From assembly GCF_051192575.1 (NCBI RefSeq), contig NZ_JBPJSQ010000001.1, positions 124,001-188,000 on the forward strand: a DNA stretch of 64,000 bases, written 5' to 3'. How positions within the stretch are numbered: the stretch's first letter is position 1; each line of letters begins with the position of its first letter. The notes under the pieces were generated by a model. It had not been told where the DNA came from, searched no databases, and worked only from the letters and a program-made list of their open reading frames with translations. The stretch is from Aestuariimicrobium soli (GTDB lineage: Bacteria; Actinomycetota; Actinomycetes; Propionibacteriales; Propionibacteriaceae). The translations under genes were made by a program, and so were the position numbers. Positions 8,659-18,563 of this stretch are shown here, piece after piece.

Positions 8659-9585
8659 TCAGGCGGCCGTGGTGCGCAGCGCCGCGAGGGCGTTGCGCTC
8701 GATCTGGCGCACGCGCTCGGCGGTGATGCCCCAGACCGCGCCGATGTCGGCCAGCTTGGCCTGCCGTCCGTCCAGCAGGCCGTAGCGGCGACGCACGACG
8801 TCGGCCGATCGCTCGTCCAAGTTCTTCAACATGCCCTCCAGCACCCCACGGTCCTGACCGTCGAGCACGGTCTCGTCGGGGCCGGGAGCGTTCTCGCGGG
8901 CGATCAAGTCACCCAGGGAGGTGTCACCGTCCTCGTCGACCGGGGCGTCGAGGGAGATGTGGTCACGGCTGTAGCGCATCAGTTCGACGACGCGCTCGGG
9001 CTCGAGGGCGAGTTCGGCCGCGATCTCCTCGACCTCGGGCTCACGCCCCAACTGGCGTTCCAGATTGCGGCGGGCGGCCGAGACCTGGTTGACCTGTTCG
9101 GCGACGTGCACCGGCAGTCGGACGATGCGCCCCTGCTGCGCGATGCCGCGGCTGATGGCCTGACGCACCCACCAGGTGGCGTACGTCGAGAACTTGAAGC
9201 CCTTGGCGTAGTCGAACTTCTCGACGGCACGAATCAGCCCGGTGTTGCCCTCCTGCACCATGTCGAGCAGCGGCATCGGAGCCCGCGAGTACTTGCGGGC
9301 GACGCTGACGACCAGCCGAAGGTTGGCGCGAATGAAGTGCTGCATCGCGCGATCACCGTCGTCGGCGATGGCCTGCAGTTCGTCCGCGGTGGCCTCGACC
9401 GTGGTGGTGACCGTGCCGTCGAGCACGGCCTGGGCGAAGACGCCGGCCTCGATGCGGCGGGCGAGCATCACCTCTTCCTCGGCCGTCAGCAGGGGGGTCT
9501 TCGCGATGGACTCCAAGTAGAGCCCGACCGCGTCCTTGCCGTCGATTCCTTCGCTGGTGCGAGTGCGCGTCCTGGTGGTGATCAT
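8659..9585 (-). CDS. sigB: RNA polymerase sigma factor SigB (group 2 sigma-70)
   Basis: A 308-residue sigma-70 factor lacking the long N-terminal extension of the primary factor. It has region 1.2 (DAVGLYLESIAKTPLLTAEEE), region 2 (FIRANLRLVVSVARKY, VEKFDYAKGFKFSTYATWWVRQ split over two strands of the motif), region 3 (LGREPEVEEIAAEL) and the region 4 helix-turn-helix (LADIGAVWGITAERVRQIE). Such factors direct stationary-phase and stress transcription. The reading frame opens at an ATG 24 bases earlier, but the ATG at 9585 has GAAAGGGG at ideal distance and is preferred. Having sigB next to sigA with one gene between is common in actinobacteria. Confidence 0.93.
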   Translation of the reverse strand: MITTRTRTRTSEGIDGKDAVGLYLESIAKTPLLTAEEEVMLARRIEAGVFAQAVLDGTVTTTVEATADELQAIADDGDRAMQHFIRANLRLVVSVARKYSRAPMPLLDMVQEGNTGLIRAVEKFDYAKGFKFSTYATWWVRQAISRGIAQQGRIVRLPVHVAEQVNQVSAARRNLERQLGREPEVEEIAAELALEPERVVELMRYSRDHISLDAPVDEDGDTSLGDLIARENAPGPDETVLDGQDRGVLEGMLKNLDERSADVVRRRYGLLDGRQAKLADIGAVWGITAERVRQIERNALAALRTTAA

Positions 9586-9694
9586 CCGGGTGCCCCTTTC
9601 ATGCGACATTCACCCTGTTCAACGCCCGACGCAGGGGGTTTGTTGCACCGGGAACCCCGAGTTGGCCCTGAGTACGCCAACAGCGATCAGCAGG

Positions 9695-11887
9695 TCAGAC
9701 CACGGTCGTAGCCTGCCCCCGGGAGTCCTGGGTGTCGAAGTCCTGGGTGGCGACGTCGATGATCCACGCCAACTCCCACGCACGCTCCTTCCACTGGTCG
9801 TAGCGACCGGTGACGCCGGCGTGCCCGGCCACCATCTCGGTCTTCTGCAACACCGGCTGCGCGACGTCGGCAGGAATCGTGTGGCGCAACTGCTGCACCC
9901 ACTTGGTCGGCTCCACGTAGTAGACCCGGGTGTCGTTGAGACCGGTCGTGGCCAGGATGCGCGGGTAGCGGACGGCAGCGATGTTCTCGTAGGGGGTGTA
10001 GCTCTTCATGTAGGCGTACACCTCGGGGTCGTGCAGCGGGTCGCCCCACTCCTCCCACTCGGTGACCGTCAGCGGCAGGCTAGGGTCGAGGATGGTGGTG
10101 AGGGCGTCGACGAAGGCCACGCCCGCATGCACGCCCGCGAACAGCTCGGGGGCCAGGTTGGCGATGGCTCCCATCAGCAGGCCGCCCGCGCTGCGCCCCT
10201 CGGCGACCAGCCGGTCGGGCGAGGTGTAGTCGTGGTCGACGAGCCAGCGGGCCGAGTCGACGAAGTCGGTGAACGTGTTCTTCTTGGTCAACGTCTTGCC
10301 GTCGTCATACCAGGCGCGACCGAGCTCACCACCGCCGCGAATGTGGGTGATCACGAACACGAAGCCCCGGTCGAGCAGTGACAGCCGGCTGATGGCGAAG
10401 CTCGGGGGGATCGAGATCTCGTACGACCCGTAGCCGTAGAGCAGACAGGGCGCCGTGCCGTCGATCGGGGTGTCGCGGTGGCGGACGATCGACAGCGGAA
10501 TGCGCGTGCCATCGGCGGCGGTGGCCCACTGTCGTTCCGAGACGTAGTCGTCGGCGCGGTAGGCCCCCCGGGTCGGGTGGTCACGCACGTGCGTCTGCTT
10601 CAGCTGGATCAACTCGGCGCGCGCGACGTGGTAGTCATGCACGGTGGTCGGGGTGACCAGCGAGGTGTAGGTGAGCTGGAAACGATCGGTGTCCAGGTCT
10701 TCGTTGCCGGCGGTCTGGGCGTCGTAGACCTCCTCGGGGAAATCGAGCTGGGTGATCTCGCCGTCGCGATGCACCTGCACGCCGGCGATGCCGTCGCGGC
10801 GGCGACTGACCACCACGAAGTCCCGGTAGGCCTCGACGGCCGTGTAGCGCACCCCGGGAGTCGCGGGGGCGAAGCTCGTCCAGGTGTCGCGGGGGGCCAG
10901 CTCGCCCGCCTCGGGGTTCCAGGTCAGCGGAGCCGTCGAGATCTCGAAGTCGGGGGAGTTCTGGTTGTGCAGCAGGTACAGCACCCCGTCGCCGACCTCG
11001 ACCCCGTACTCGACGTTCTCGACCCGCTCGGCCACCCGCACCGGCGTGGCGGTGGGGTCGTCGGCGGGCAGCACCCACGCCTCCGAGGTGAGCTTCGACC
11101 CGTTGTGGATGACCAGCCAGCGGTCGTCGCGGGAGGAATCAATGCCCACCCAGTAGCGCTCGTCCGGTTCCTCGAAGACCAGCACATCGGCGGACGAATC
11201 CGTGCGCAGTTCGTGGCGCCACACCTGATGGGGGCGCCAGGCCTCGTCGACCCGCTGGTAGAACAGGTGGGTCTGGCCCGCCCAGGTGGCACCGTGGGCG
11301 ATGCCCGTCACCACCGGTCCGAAGGTCTCGCCGAAGGCCTCGGTGTCGAGGCGACGCACGGACAGGTCGTAGCGCTCGTCGCCGGCCACGTCGACCGAGA
11401 AGGCCAGCAGGCTGCCGTCGGGCGAGACGCTGAGGGCTCCCAGCGAGAAGAACTCGTGGCCCTCGGCCTCGGCGTTCCCGTCGAGGAAGACCTGCTCGCC
11501 CGCAATCTCACCCGATTCGAGGTCGGGGGCGTGGTCGCGGTCGGCGGCCGGCGCGCGGCAGTAGAGCGGATAGGCGCTGCCCTCGAAGGTGCGGGTGTAG
11601 TACCACCAGGCGTCACCGCCGCTGTGTCGCGTGAACGAGGGCACCGACAGGTCGGTCTCCTGGGTGCGGGCCGCGATGTCGTCGAACAGTTCCTGGCGCA
11701 GGTCTGCCAGGTGGGCGGTCATCGCGTCGGCGTAGGCGTTCTCGGCGTTCAGCAGTTCGATCACCTCGGGGTTCTGCTTGTCGCGAAGCCACTCGTAGGG
11801 GTCGTCGAAGGTGTCGCCGTGATGGGTGCGCGCGATGGGGCGGCGGTCCGCCACCGGGGGAGTGGGACGAGCGGTCTGGTCGGTCAT
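9695..11887 (-). CDS. ptrB: Protease II / oligopeptidase B (S9 prolyl oligopeptidase family)
   Basis: A 730-residue serine peptidase that cuts small peptides after basic residues in the cytosol. Residues 1 to about 430 form the beta-propeller with the N-terminal DPYEWLRD signature; the alpha/beta-hydrolase domain follows. The nucleophile lies in VAEGRSAGGLLMGA, the catalytic Asp in GLNDTRVYYVEP and the His in MVAGHAGVTGRYD. The usual HGGF-like oxyanion stretch reads YGSYEISIPPSF, as in oligopeptidase B. It lies between sigB and sigA and is transcribed away from sigA. The ATG is preceded by TAGCCT with six bases between, so it is probably leaderless. Confidence 0.93.
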   Translation of the reverse strand: MTDQTARPTPPVADRRPIARTHHGDTFDDPYEWLRDKQNPEVIELLNAENAYADAMTAHLADLRQELFDDIAARTQETDLSVPSFTRHSGGDAWWYYTRTFEGSAYPLYCRAPAADRDHAPDLESGEIAGEQVFLDGNAEAEGHEFFSLGALSVSPDGSLLAFSVDVAGDERYDLSVRRLDTEAFGETFGPVVTGIAHGATWAGQTHLFYQRVDEAWRPHQVWRHELRTDSSADVLVFEEPDERYWVGIDSSRDDRWLVIHNGSKLTSEAWVLPADDPTATPVRVAERVENVEYGVEVGDGVLYLLHNQNSPDFEISTAPLTWNPEAGELAPRDTWTSFAPATPGVRYTAVEAYRDFVVVSRRRDGIAGVQVHRDGEITQLDFPEEVYDAQTAGNEDLDTDRFQLTYTSLVTPTTVHDYHVARAELIQLKQTHVRDHPTRGAYRADDYVSERQWATAADGTRIPLSIVRHRDTPIDGTAPCLLYGYGSYEISIPPSFAISRLSLLDRGFVFVITHIRGGGELGRAWYDDGKTLTKKNTFTDFVDSARWLVDHDYTSPDRLVAEGRSAGGLLMGAIANLAPELFAGVHAGVAFVDALTTILDPSLPLTVTEWEEWGDPLHDPEVYAYMKSYTPYENIAAVRYPRILATTGLNDTRVYYVEPTKWVQQLRHTIPADVAQPVLQKTEMVAGHAGVTGRYDQWKERAWELAWIIDVATQDFDTQDSRGQATTVV

Positions 11888-11893
11888 GGCGTC

Positions 11894-11899
11894 AGGCTA
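11894..11899 (-). promoter_or_regulatory. Candidate -10 box of ptrB (leaderless type)
   Basis: On the minus strand TAGCCT ends exactly six bases before the ptrB ATG and no Shine-Dalgarno sequence fits between. It is one of the clearest leaderless arrangements in the window. Confidence 0.5.
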
Positions 11900-12033
11900 G
11901 CCGGATGCGGTGCGTCACACCCGTGTCGGCTTGGGTGAGGTTGGCGGGGCGTGGCATGATGGTCGGCACGGGTCTTGACAGCCACCGGCTTTCCTGCGCC
12001 CTCGAACGACTCATCCACGTGAAGAGGATCCCT

Positions 12034-13433
<1,400 letters not shown>

Positions 13434-13434
<1 letters not shown>

Positions 13435-13979
13435 TGTCGCCGGATTCCGGCACCCGGCGTCGCCTCGACGGACGATTCCGCATCCGTCAGGCGGCGCTGG
13501 AGGACCTGCCCGCTCTGGCGGCGATGAAGGCCCGCGCCTGGCGGGAGAGTTACGACTTCGACGAGGCGGTCTTCGCGCGTCAGGACGAGCTGGCGGCCCA
13601 GACCGCCGTCGCATGGGCCGATGCGGCCAGACGCGGCGGCTACTTCTGGGGGGTCATCGACACCCACGCGCCCGAGCCCGAGGGCGGCGGCCACGCCTGG
13701 GTCGGTGTCGCCCACGCGACGGTCACGGCTGACCCGCAGGCCCCCACGTCGCTCGAGCTGGCGATGATCTACCTGCTCGACGTCGCGAAGGGCTCCGGCA
13801 TCGCCGACCGGTTGCTGCAGATGGCCATGGGGGACGCACCCGCGCATCTGTGGGTGCTGGAGCACAATCCGCGCGCGCTCGCCTTCTACCGCCGACACGG
13901 GTTCGAACCCGACGGCGTCGTCGCCGACCTCACCGGCTCACTGGCCGGGCACCGCGAGATTCGTCTCGTGCGGGGCTGA
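13434..13979 (+). CDS. GNAT-family N-acetyltransferase
   Basis: A 181-residue single-domain acetyltransferase. It begins with FRIRQAALEDLPALAAMK; the acetyl-CoA-binding strand and loop read IYLLDVAKGSGIADRLLQ and the C-terminal signature is NPRALAFYRRHGFEPDG. The pyrophosphate loop (Q/R-x-x-G-x-G/A) is present as AKGSGIA. Substrate is unknown. The ATG overlaps the sigA stop by one base, so expression should follow sigA. A role in modifying the transcription apparatus would be speculation. Confidence 0.88.
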
Positions 13980-14013
13980 CCCGCGATCGTCCACCCCTGC
14001 GGGTCCGCGGGGG

Positions 14014-14146
14014 GCACTGCGCAGTGCTCATGCGCGAATTGAACGCCTCGCTCACGGCCATCATGCCTAGTCAGATGGCTGTTACACAATCGTTGCGAAA
14101 CGCGCGGGCTGGCGAGTGTTCAACATCGCGCAGTGCGCCCTAGGTT
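14014..14146 (+). promoter_or_regulatory. Candidate operator pair and promoter of the ABC uptake operon
   Basis: The 222-base gap before the operon holds GCACTGCGCAGTGC (14014-14027), a perfect 14-bp palindrome, and GCGCAGTGCGC (14128-14138), a palindrome around a central G. Both contain the 9-mer GCGCAGTGC, 109 bases apart. The second lies in the 16-bp spacer between TTCAAC (14119-14124) and TAGGTT (14141-14146), a plausible -35/-10 pair, so a repressor bound there would block transcription. The regulator is not visible in the window. The first palindrome might instead mark the end of the acetyltransferase transcript. Confidence 0.45.
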
Positions 14147-14201
14147 GAGTCATCGAGCGAGGCCATGGCGGCCTCGGACCCAACCAAGGCAGGAGGTGGC
14201 G

Positions 14202-15296
14202 ATGACGACGGTGGCAGAAGAGCCGGCGCCGGTCAGGAGCCAGGACCGCCCACGCAAGCCCTCGGTGGTGCAGAGCATCTGGCGCAGTTACTTCCTGCGT
14301 CGACTGGTGCGCGCACTGCTGATGATCTGGCTGGTGGCGACCCTGGTGTTCTTCATGGTTCGGCTGATGCCGGGCAACCCGGTCGACACGTACACGGCCA
14401 AGTTGATCGCCGAGCAGGGGCTCTCCTACGAGCAGGCCCGGGCCCAGGCTGCGACGCTGTTCCAGTTCGACTCGTCCAAGCCGCTGGTGCTGCAGTACGT
14501 CGACTACCTGCGCAACCTGCTGCACGGCGACATGGGCACCTCGATCGTCTCGTCGGGCACCACGGTGGCCTCGAAGATCGCCGCGCACCTGCCCTGGACG
14601 ATGTTCTCGGTGGGCATCTCGATGGTGATCGCCATCGGCATCGGCCTCGTGTTCGGCATGATCATGGCCTACCGTCGCGGCGGCATCTTCGATCACGCCG
14701 TCTCGATCATCGGCTCGCTGCTGCACGCCATCCCCAACTACCTGCTGGCCATGCTGATCGTGGTCGTCGGCGGGGTGAAGCTCAAGCTGTTCGACTTCGC
14801 GCAGATGCGCGGCAGTCTGACGGCCGGGGTGAAGCCGGGCTTCACGCTCAACTTCATCCAGGACATCTTCTACCACGCGGCCCTGCCGATCCTGACCTAC
14901 GTGCTGACCACGGCCGGCACGTGGGCGCTGGTGATGAAGTCGTCCACCACCCAGGTGCTGGGCGAGGACTACGTCACCGTGGCTCGCGCCCGCGGCCTGT
15001 CGGGTGGACGCATCGCCGGCACCTACGTCGGACGCAACGCCGTGCTGCCGCTGGTCGCCCAGATCGCCACCCAGGCTGGCTTCGTGGTCGGCGGCGCCAT
15101 CTTCGTCGAGCAGACCTTCGCCTACGACGGCATCGGCATCCAGCTGTACAAGTCGATCAACTTCCGCGACTACCCGATCATCCAGGGAATCCTGCTGATG
15201 ATCACCATCGTGGTGATCTTCGCCAACCTGTTGGCCGACTTCATCTACAGCTTCCTGGATCCGCGGATCCGCACCGACGAGCGGAAGGCCGACTGA
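14202..15296 (+). CDS. Dpp/Opp-type ABC transporter permease (DppB-like)
   Basis: A 364-residue inner-membrane permease of the peptide/nickel/oligosaccharide ABC family. There are six hydrophobic segments; the first follows YFLRRLVRALLMIWLVATL and the conserved PGNPVD lies just after it. The cytoplasmic coupling loop is DYVTVARARGLSGGRIAGTY, the EAA-like motif. The ATG at 14202 follows AGGAGGTGGCG. It is the first gene of a six-gene operon in which later genes overlap or nearly touch. The family moves peptides or, in many actinobacteria, beta-glucosides and other oligosaccharides; substrate is not evident. Confidence 0.92.
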   Translation: MTTVAEEPAPVRSQDRPRKPSVVQSIWRSYFLRRLVRALLMIWLVATLVFFMVRLMPGNPVDTYTAKLIAEQGLSYEQARAQAATLFQFDSSKPLVLQYVDYLRNLLHGDMGTSIVSSGTTVASKIAAHLPWTMFSVGISMVIAIGIGLVFGMIMAYRRGGIFDHAVSIIGSLLHAIPNYLLAMLIVVVGGVKLKLFDFAQMRGSLTAGVKPGFTLNFIQDIFYHAALPILTYVLTTAGTWALVMKSSTTQVLGEDYVTVARARGLSGGRIAGTYVGRNAVLPLVAQIATQAGFVVGGAIFVEQTFAYDGIGIQLYKSINFRDYPIIQGILLMITIVVIFANLLADFIYSFLDPRIRTDERKAD

Positions 15297-15297
15297 C

Positions 15298-16236
15298 ATG
15301 GGCGTGAACATCGCAGACGCGACGCTTGAGCCCGGCAGGGGCGAGGAACCGCACGTCGACGAGACGGCCGCCGGGGCCAAGGCCAAGGGTGTCGGCCCGA
15401 TTCGCGGCTTCTTCCGTGAACTGAGCCGCTCCACCGCCGGCCTGATCGGCTTCGTCATCGTGGCCCTGATCGTGCTGATGACCATCTTCGCTCCGCTGCT
15501 TCGCGGCAACCTGAAGCCCACCACCGAGTACTGGGCGAAGTCGTCCGGCACTCATCCGCTGGGCACCAGCGGACAGGGCATCGACACGCTGGCCATGGTC
15601 GTCAACGGCGGCAAGACCGTGCTGTTGGTCGGCTTCGGTGCCGCCGGTCTGACGGTGCTGATCGCGGTGGTGGTCGGGTCGCTCGCGGCCTACTTCCGCG
15701 GCTGGTTCGATGCCGTCATGCTGCAGATCGCCGATCTGTTCATGACCATCCCGCAGATCGTGCTGCTGGCCGTGATGGGCTCGTTCTTCCGATTCGACTC
15801 GCCGTTCTGGCTGGCCGTGATCGTCGGCTCCCTGTCGTGGCCGGTGCTGATGCGCTCCATCCGCGCCCAGGTGCTGTCGCTGAAGGAACGCGAGTTCGTC
15901 GAGGCGGCCCGCCTGCTCGACCTGGGCACGTTCCGGGTGGTCTTCGTCGAGATCGTGCCGAACATGGCCAGCTTCATCCTGATCAACTTCATCATCGCCG
16001 TGACCAATGCCATCTACGCGATGGTCGGTCTGTACCTGCTGGGTCTGGCCCCGCTGGCCGGCGTGAACTGGGGAATCATGGTGCAGGACGGCTGGACCAA
16101 CGGCGCCATGTTCAACCCCGACGCCCTGCCCTACATCCTGGCCCCCGTCGCCATGATCGTGCTGCTGCAGTTGGGCCTGATCCTGCTCACCCGATCTCTC
16201 GAAGAGATCCTCAACCCGAGGCTGCGTGACCGATGA
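15298..16236 (+). CDS. Dpp/Opp-type ABC transporter permease (DppC-like)
   Basis: A 312-residue second permease that forms the heterodimeric channel with the gene before it. It has an N-terminal cytoplasmic stretch, a first helix (TAGLIGFVIVALIVLMTIFAP), the DppC-type HPLGTSGQGIDTLAMVVNGG region and an EAA coupling loop LKEREFVEAARLLDLG. It begins one base after the upstream stop, and its own end overlaps the first ATPase gene by four bases (ATGA). Confidence 0.92.
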   Translation: MGVNIADATLEPGRGEEPHVDETAAGAKAKGVGPIRGFFRELSRSTAGLIGFVIVALIVLMTIFAPLLRGNLKPTTEYWAKSSGTHPLGTSGQGIDTLAMVVNGGKTVLLVGFGAAGLTVLIAVVVGSLAAYFRGWFDAVMLQIADLFMTIPQIVLLAVMGSFFRFDSPFWLAVIVGSLSWPVLMRSIRAQVLSLKEREFVEAARLLDLGTFRVVFVEIVPNMASFILINFIIAVTNAIYAMVGLYLLGLAPLAGVNWGIMVQDGWTNGAMFNPDALPYILAPVAMIVLLQLGLILLTRSLEEILNPRLRDR

Positions 16237-17327
16237 GCACCACCGTTGAATCCACCGCCGGTACGACCGCGGCACGCCGCAAGGACGAGCCCGTTCTCAG
16301 CGTGCGCGACCTGGTCGTGCAGTACCGCACCGGCTCGGGCGCCACGGTCGATGCCGTGCGCAGCGTCAGCTTCGACCTGTTCCCCAACCAGGCGCTCGCC
16401 TTGGTGGGGGAGTCGGGGTGTGGCAAGACGACCCTGGGGCTCGGCCTGCTGCGACTGCTGCCCAGACTGGGTCACATTCCGCAGGGCTCCATCACCTACC
16501 GGCGCGAGCCGGGTGCCAAGCCGGTCGACGTGCTCAAGCTCAACAACCGGGCTCTGCGTCGCTGGCGTTGGGCCGAGGCCGCCATGGTGTTCCAGGGGGC
16601 GCAGAGCGCGTTTAACCCGGTGATCACCATCGGCGACCAGATGGCCGACACCCTCAAGGCGCACGTGCGCGAGGGGGAGCGGTACAACAAGTTGGAAGGG
16701 ATCGAGCGCGCGGCCGACATGCTGAAGCGGGTGCGCCTCGACCCGGCCCGCGTGCTGGGTTCCTATCCCCACGAACTGTCGGGCGGCATGCGGCAGCGCA
16801 CCCTGATCGCGATGAGCCTGCTGCTCGACCCGCGTTTCCTGGTGTTGGACGAGCCGACCACGGCCCTCGACATCCTCACCCAGCGTGGCATCGTCGACCT
16901 CCTGGCCGACCTGCGCGAGGAGCGCGGTTTCGCGATGATCTTCATCAGCCACGACCTCGCCCTGGCCGCCGAGCTGGCCGACCGGGTGGCCACCATGTAC
17001 GCCGGGCAGATCATCGAGCGCGGTTCCCTTCGCGACATCTTCTACGAGCCCCGGCATCCCTACACCTCGGGCCTGATCAACGCCGTGCCCCCGGTGGTCG
17101 GTGACCTGCCCGACCTGGCGTCGATCCCGGGATCGCCGCCCTCGCTGGCCAACCTGCCGAAGGGGTGCTCGTTCGCCCCCCGCTGCTCGTTCGCCACCGA
17201 TGGGTGCCGGGCCGCGCAGCCCGACGAGGAATCGATCGAAGAGCGCGACCAGGGCATGTCCCACGAAGTCCGATGCATCCACTGGCGTGAGGTGCACCAC
17301 GAGCGGAAGGTGATTGCTCGTGCCTGA
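16233..17327 (+). CDS. ABC transporter ATPase (DppD-like)
   Basis: A 364-residue nucleotide-binding subunit. Walker A is GESGCGKTT near residue 68, the Q-loop is AMVFQGAQSAFNP, the signature is LSGGMRQR, Walker B is FLVLDEPTTALD and the H-loop is FISHDLALA. The C-terminal oligopeptide-transporter extension is present with a Cys-rich segment (GCSFAPRCSFATDGC), which in this family can hold an iron-sulfur cluster. It pairs with the next ATPase. Confidence 0.93.
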   Translation: MSTTVESTAGTTAARRKDEPVLSVRDLVVQYRTGSGATVDAVRSVSFDLFPNQALALVGESGCGKTTLGLGLLRLLPRLGHIPQGSITYRREPGAKPVDVLKLNNRALRRWRWAEAAMVFQGAQSAFNPVITIGDQMADTLKAHVREGERYNKLEGIERAADMLKRVRLDPARVLGSYPHELSGGMRQRTLIAMSLLLDPRFLVLDEPTTALDILTQRGIVDLLADLREERGFAMIFISHDLALAAELADRVATMYAGQIIERGSLRDIFYEPRHPYTSGLINAVPPVVGDLPDLASIPGSPPSLANLPKGCSFAPRCSFATDGCRAAQPDEESIEERDQGMSHEVRCIHWREVHHERKVIARA

Positions 17328-18360
17328 GCAGACCGTGAGCAGAACGCCGCTGCTGTCGATGACCCATGTCGACCAGACGTTCTCGTCCAAGAAGGGCGAC
17401 GTGCCCGCCGTGCAGGACGTCAACTTCGAGGTGGGCCCCGGTGAGGTGCTCTGCCTGGTGGGGGAGTCGGGGTGTGGCAAGACCACCAGTGCCCGCATGG
17501 CCGGCGGGCTGCTCAAGCCCACCGGTGGCGAGGTCGCCTACCTCGGCAAGAACATCTGGCAGATGGACAAGCAGGAGTTCACCGACTACCGGCGTTCGGT
17601 GCAATACGTGCACCAGGACCCCTACGCCTCGCTGAACCCCATCCGTTCGGTCGCGGCCACGCTGACGGCCCCGCTGCTCAAGCACGGGATCGCCAAGAAC
17701 CGTCACGACGCGTGGGAACAGGCCGCCGAACTGTGCCGTCGGGTCGACCTGACTCCGCCCGAGAACTACCTGCCGAAGTTCCCGCACCAGCTCTCGGGTG
17801 GCCAGCGCCAGCGCGTGGCCGTGGCCCGGGCGCTGACGTTGAACCCGAAGGTGATCATCGCCGACGAGTCGACCTCGATGCTCGACGTGTCGATCCGCGT
17901 CGGCATGCTGAAGATGCTGGGCAAGCTGCGCGACGAACTCAACGTCGGCTTCCTGTTCATCACCCACGACCTGGCCATCGCGAAGTACTTCGGCTGGTCG
18001 GGCAAGACGGCGGTGATGTACCTGGGCAAGGTGGTCGAGTTCGGCCCCACGCCCGAGGTGATCAACAACCCGCAGCACCCCTACACCCAGGCACTGCTGA
18101 ACGCCGTGCCCGAGCCGGATCCCGATCTCACCCGCACCAAGCTCCCCAACGGGGGCCTGCGGTCGTCCGAGATCCCGAACCTGCGCGAGCTGCCCTCGGG
18201 CTGCACCTTCCACCCGCGCTGCCCCCTGTTCGAGGCGGGCTGCGACCGGGTCTCACCGATCTTGGCTGAGAGCACCACGAACCATGAGGTGGCATGCCAC
18301 GTCACGGGTCGTGACACCCGCAGCCAATCCGGGGCTCCCGACCGGGAGTTGGCCGGATGA
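17320..18360 (+). CDS. ABC transporter ATPase (DppF-like)
   Basis: A 346-residue second nucleotide-binding subunit. It has Walker A GESGCGKTTSARM, Q-loop YVHQDPYASLNP, signature LSGGQRQR, Walker B VIIADESTSMLD, H-loop FITHDLA and the Cys-rich C-terminal extension GCTFHPRCPLFEAGC. The Walker B Ser after Glu (DES rather than DEP) is common for DppF. GTG at 17320, preceded by GGAAGG, is chosen over TTG at 17314. It overlaps the previous gene by eight bases and the small membrane gene by four. Confidence 0.92.
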   Translation: MPEQTVSRTPLLSMTHVDQTFSSKKGDVPAVQDVNFEVGPGEVLCLVGESGCGKTTSARMAGGLLKPTGGEVAYLGKNIWQMDKQEFTDYRRSVQYVHQDPYASLNPIRSVAATLTAPLLKHGIAKNRHDAWEQAAELCRRVDLTPPENYLPKFPHQLSGGQRQRVAVARALTLNPKVIIADESTSMLDVSIRVGMLKMLGKLRDELNVGFLFITHDLAIAKYFGWSGKTAVMYLGKVVEFGPTPEVINNPQHPYTQALLNAVPEPDPDLTRTKLPNGGLRSSEIPNLRELPSGCTFHPRCPLFEAGCDRVSPILAESTTNHEVACHVTGRDTRSQSGAPDRELAG

Positions 18361-18563
18361 ATGCTGTTGCCCGCGGCATGCTGGCAATCAGCTGCTTCGT
18401 CTTCGTCGGATCGCTCATGTTGATGTTCATGGTCGAGCGCGGCACGGCGGAGTTCTACGTCACCGTCATCAGTCTGGGAGTCTCCCTGATTGCCGTGGCG
18501 GGGGCGACCCTGGTGGCGCGTTGGACAATCCAGCGGCCCAACTTCAAGGAGGAACAACGATGA
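18357..18563 (+). CDS. Small two-helix membrane protein within the ABC operon
   Basis: A 68-residue protein with two predicted membrane helices: roughly residues 5-27 (MLAISCFVFVGSLMLMFMV) and 34-55, followed by a basic tail. It is locked in the operon by ATGA overlaps with the ATPase before and the binding protein after, so it is certainly translated with them. I do not recognise a family. A helper subunit or a local stabiliser of the transporter is possible, but there is no sequence evidence for either. Confidence 0.75.
   Translation: MNAVARGMLAISCFVFVGSLMLMFMVERGTAEFYVTVISLGVSLIAVAGATLVARWTIQRPNFKEEQR

Noticed and set aside
13886..13912. A tRNA T-loop-like GGGTTCGAACCC
   Set aside because: It lies inside the acetyltransferase codons for GFEPDG and no acceptor, D or anticodon arms can be folded around it. 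No tRNA was found anywhere in the window.
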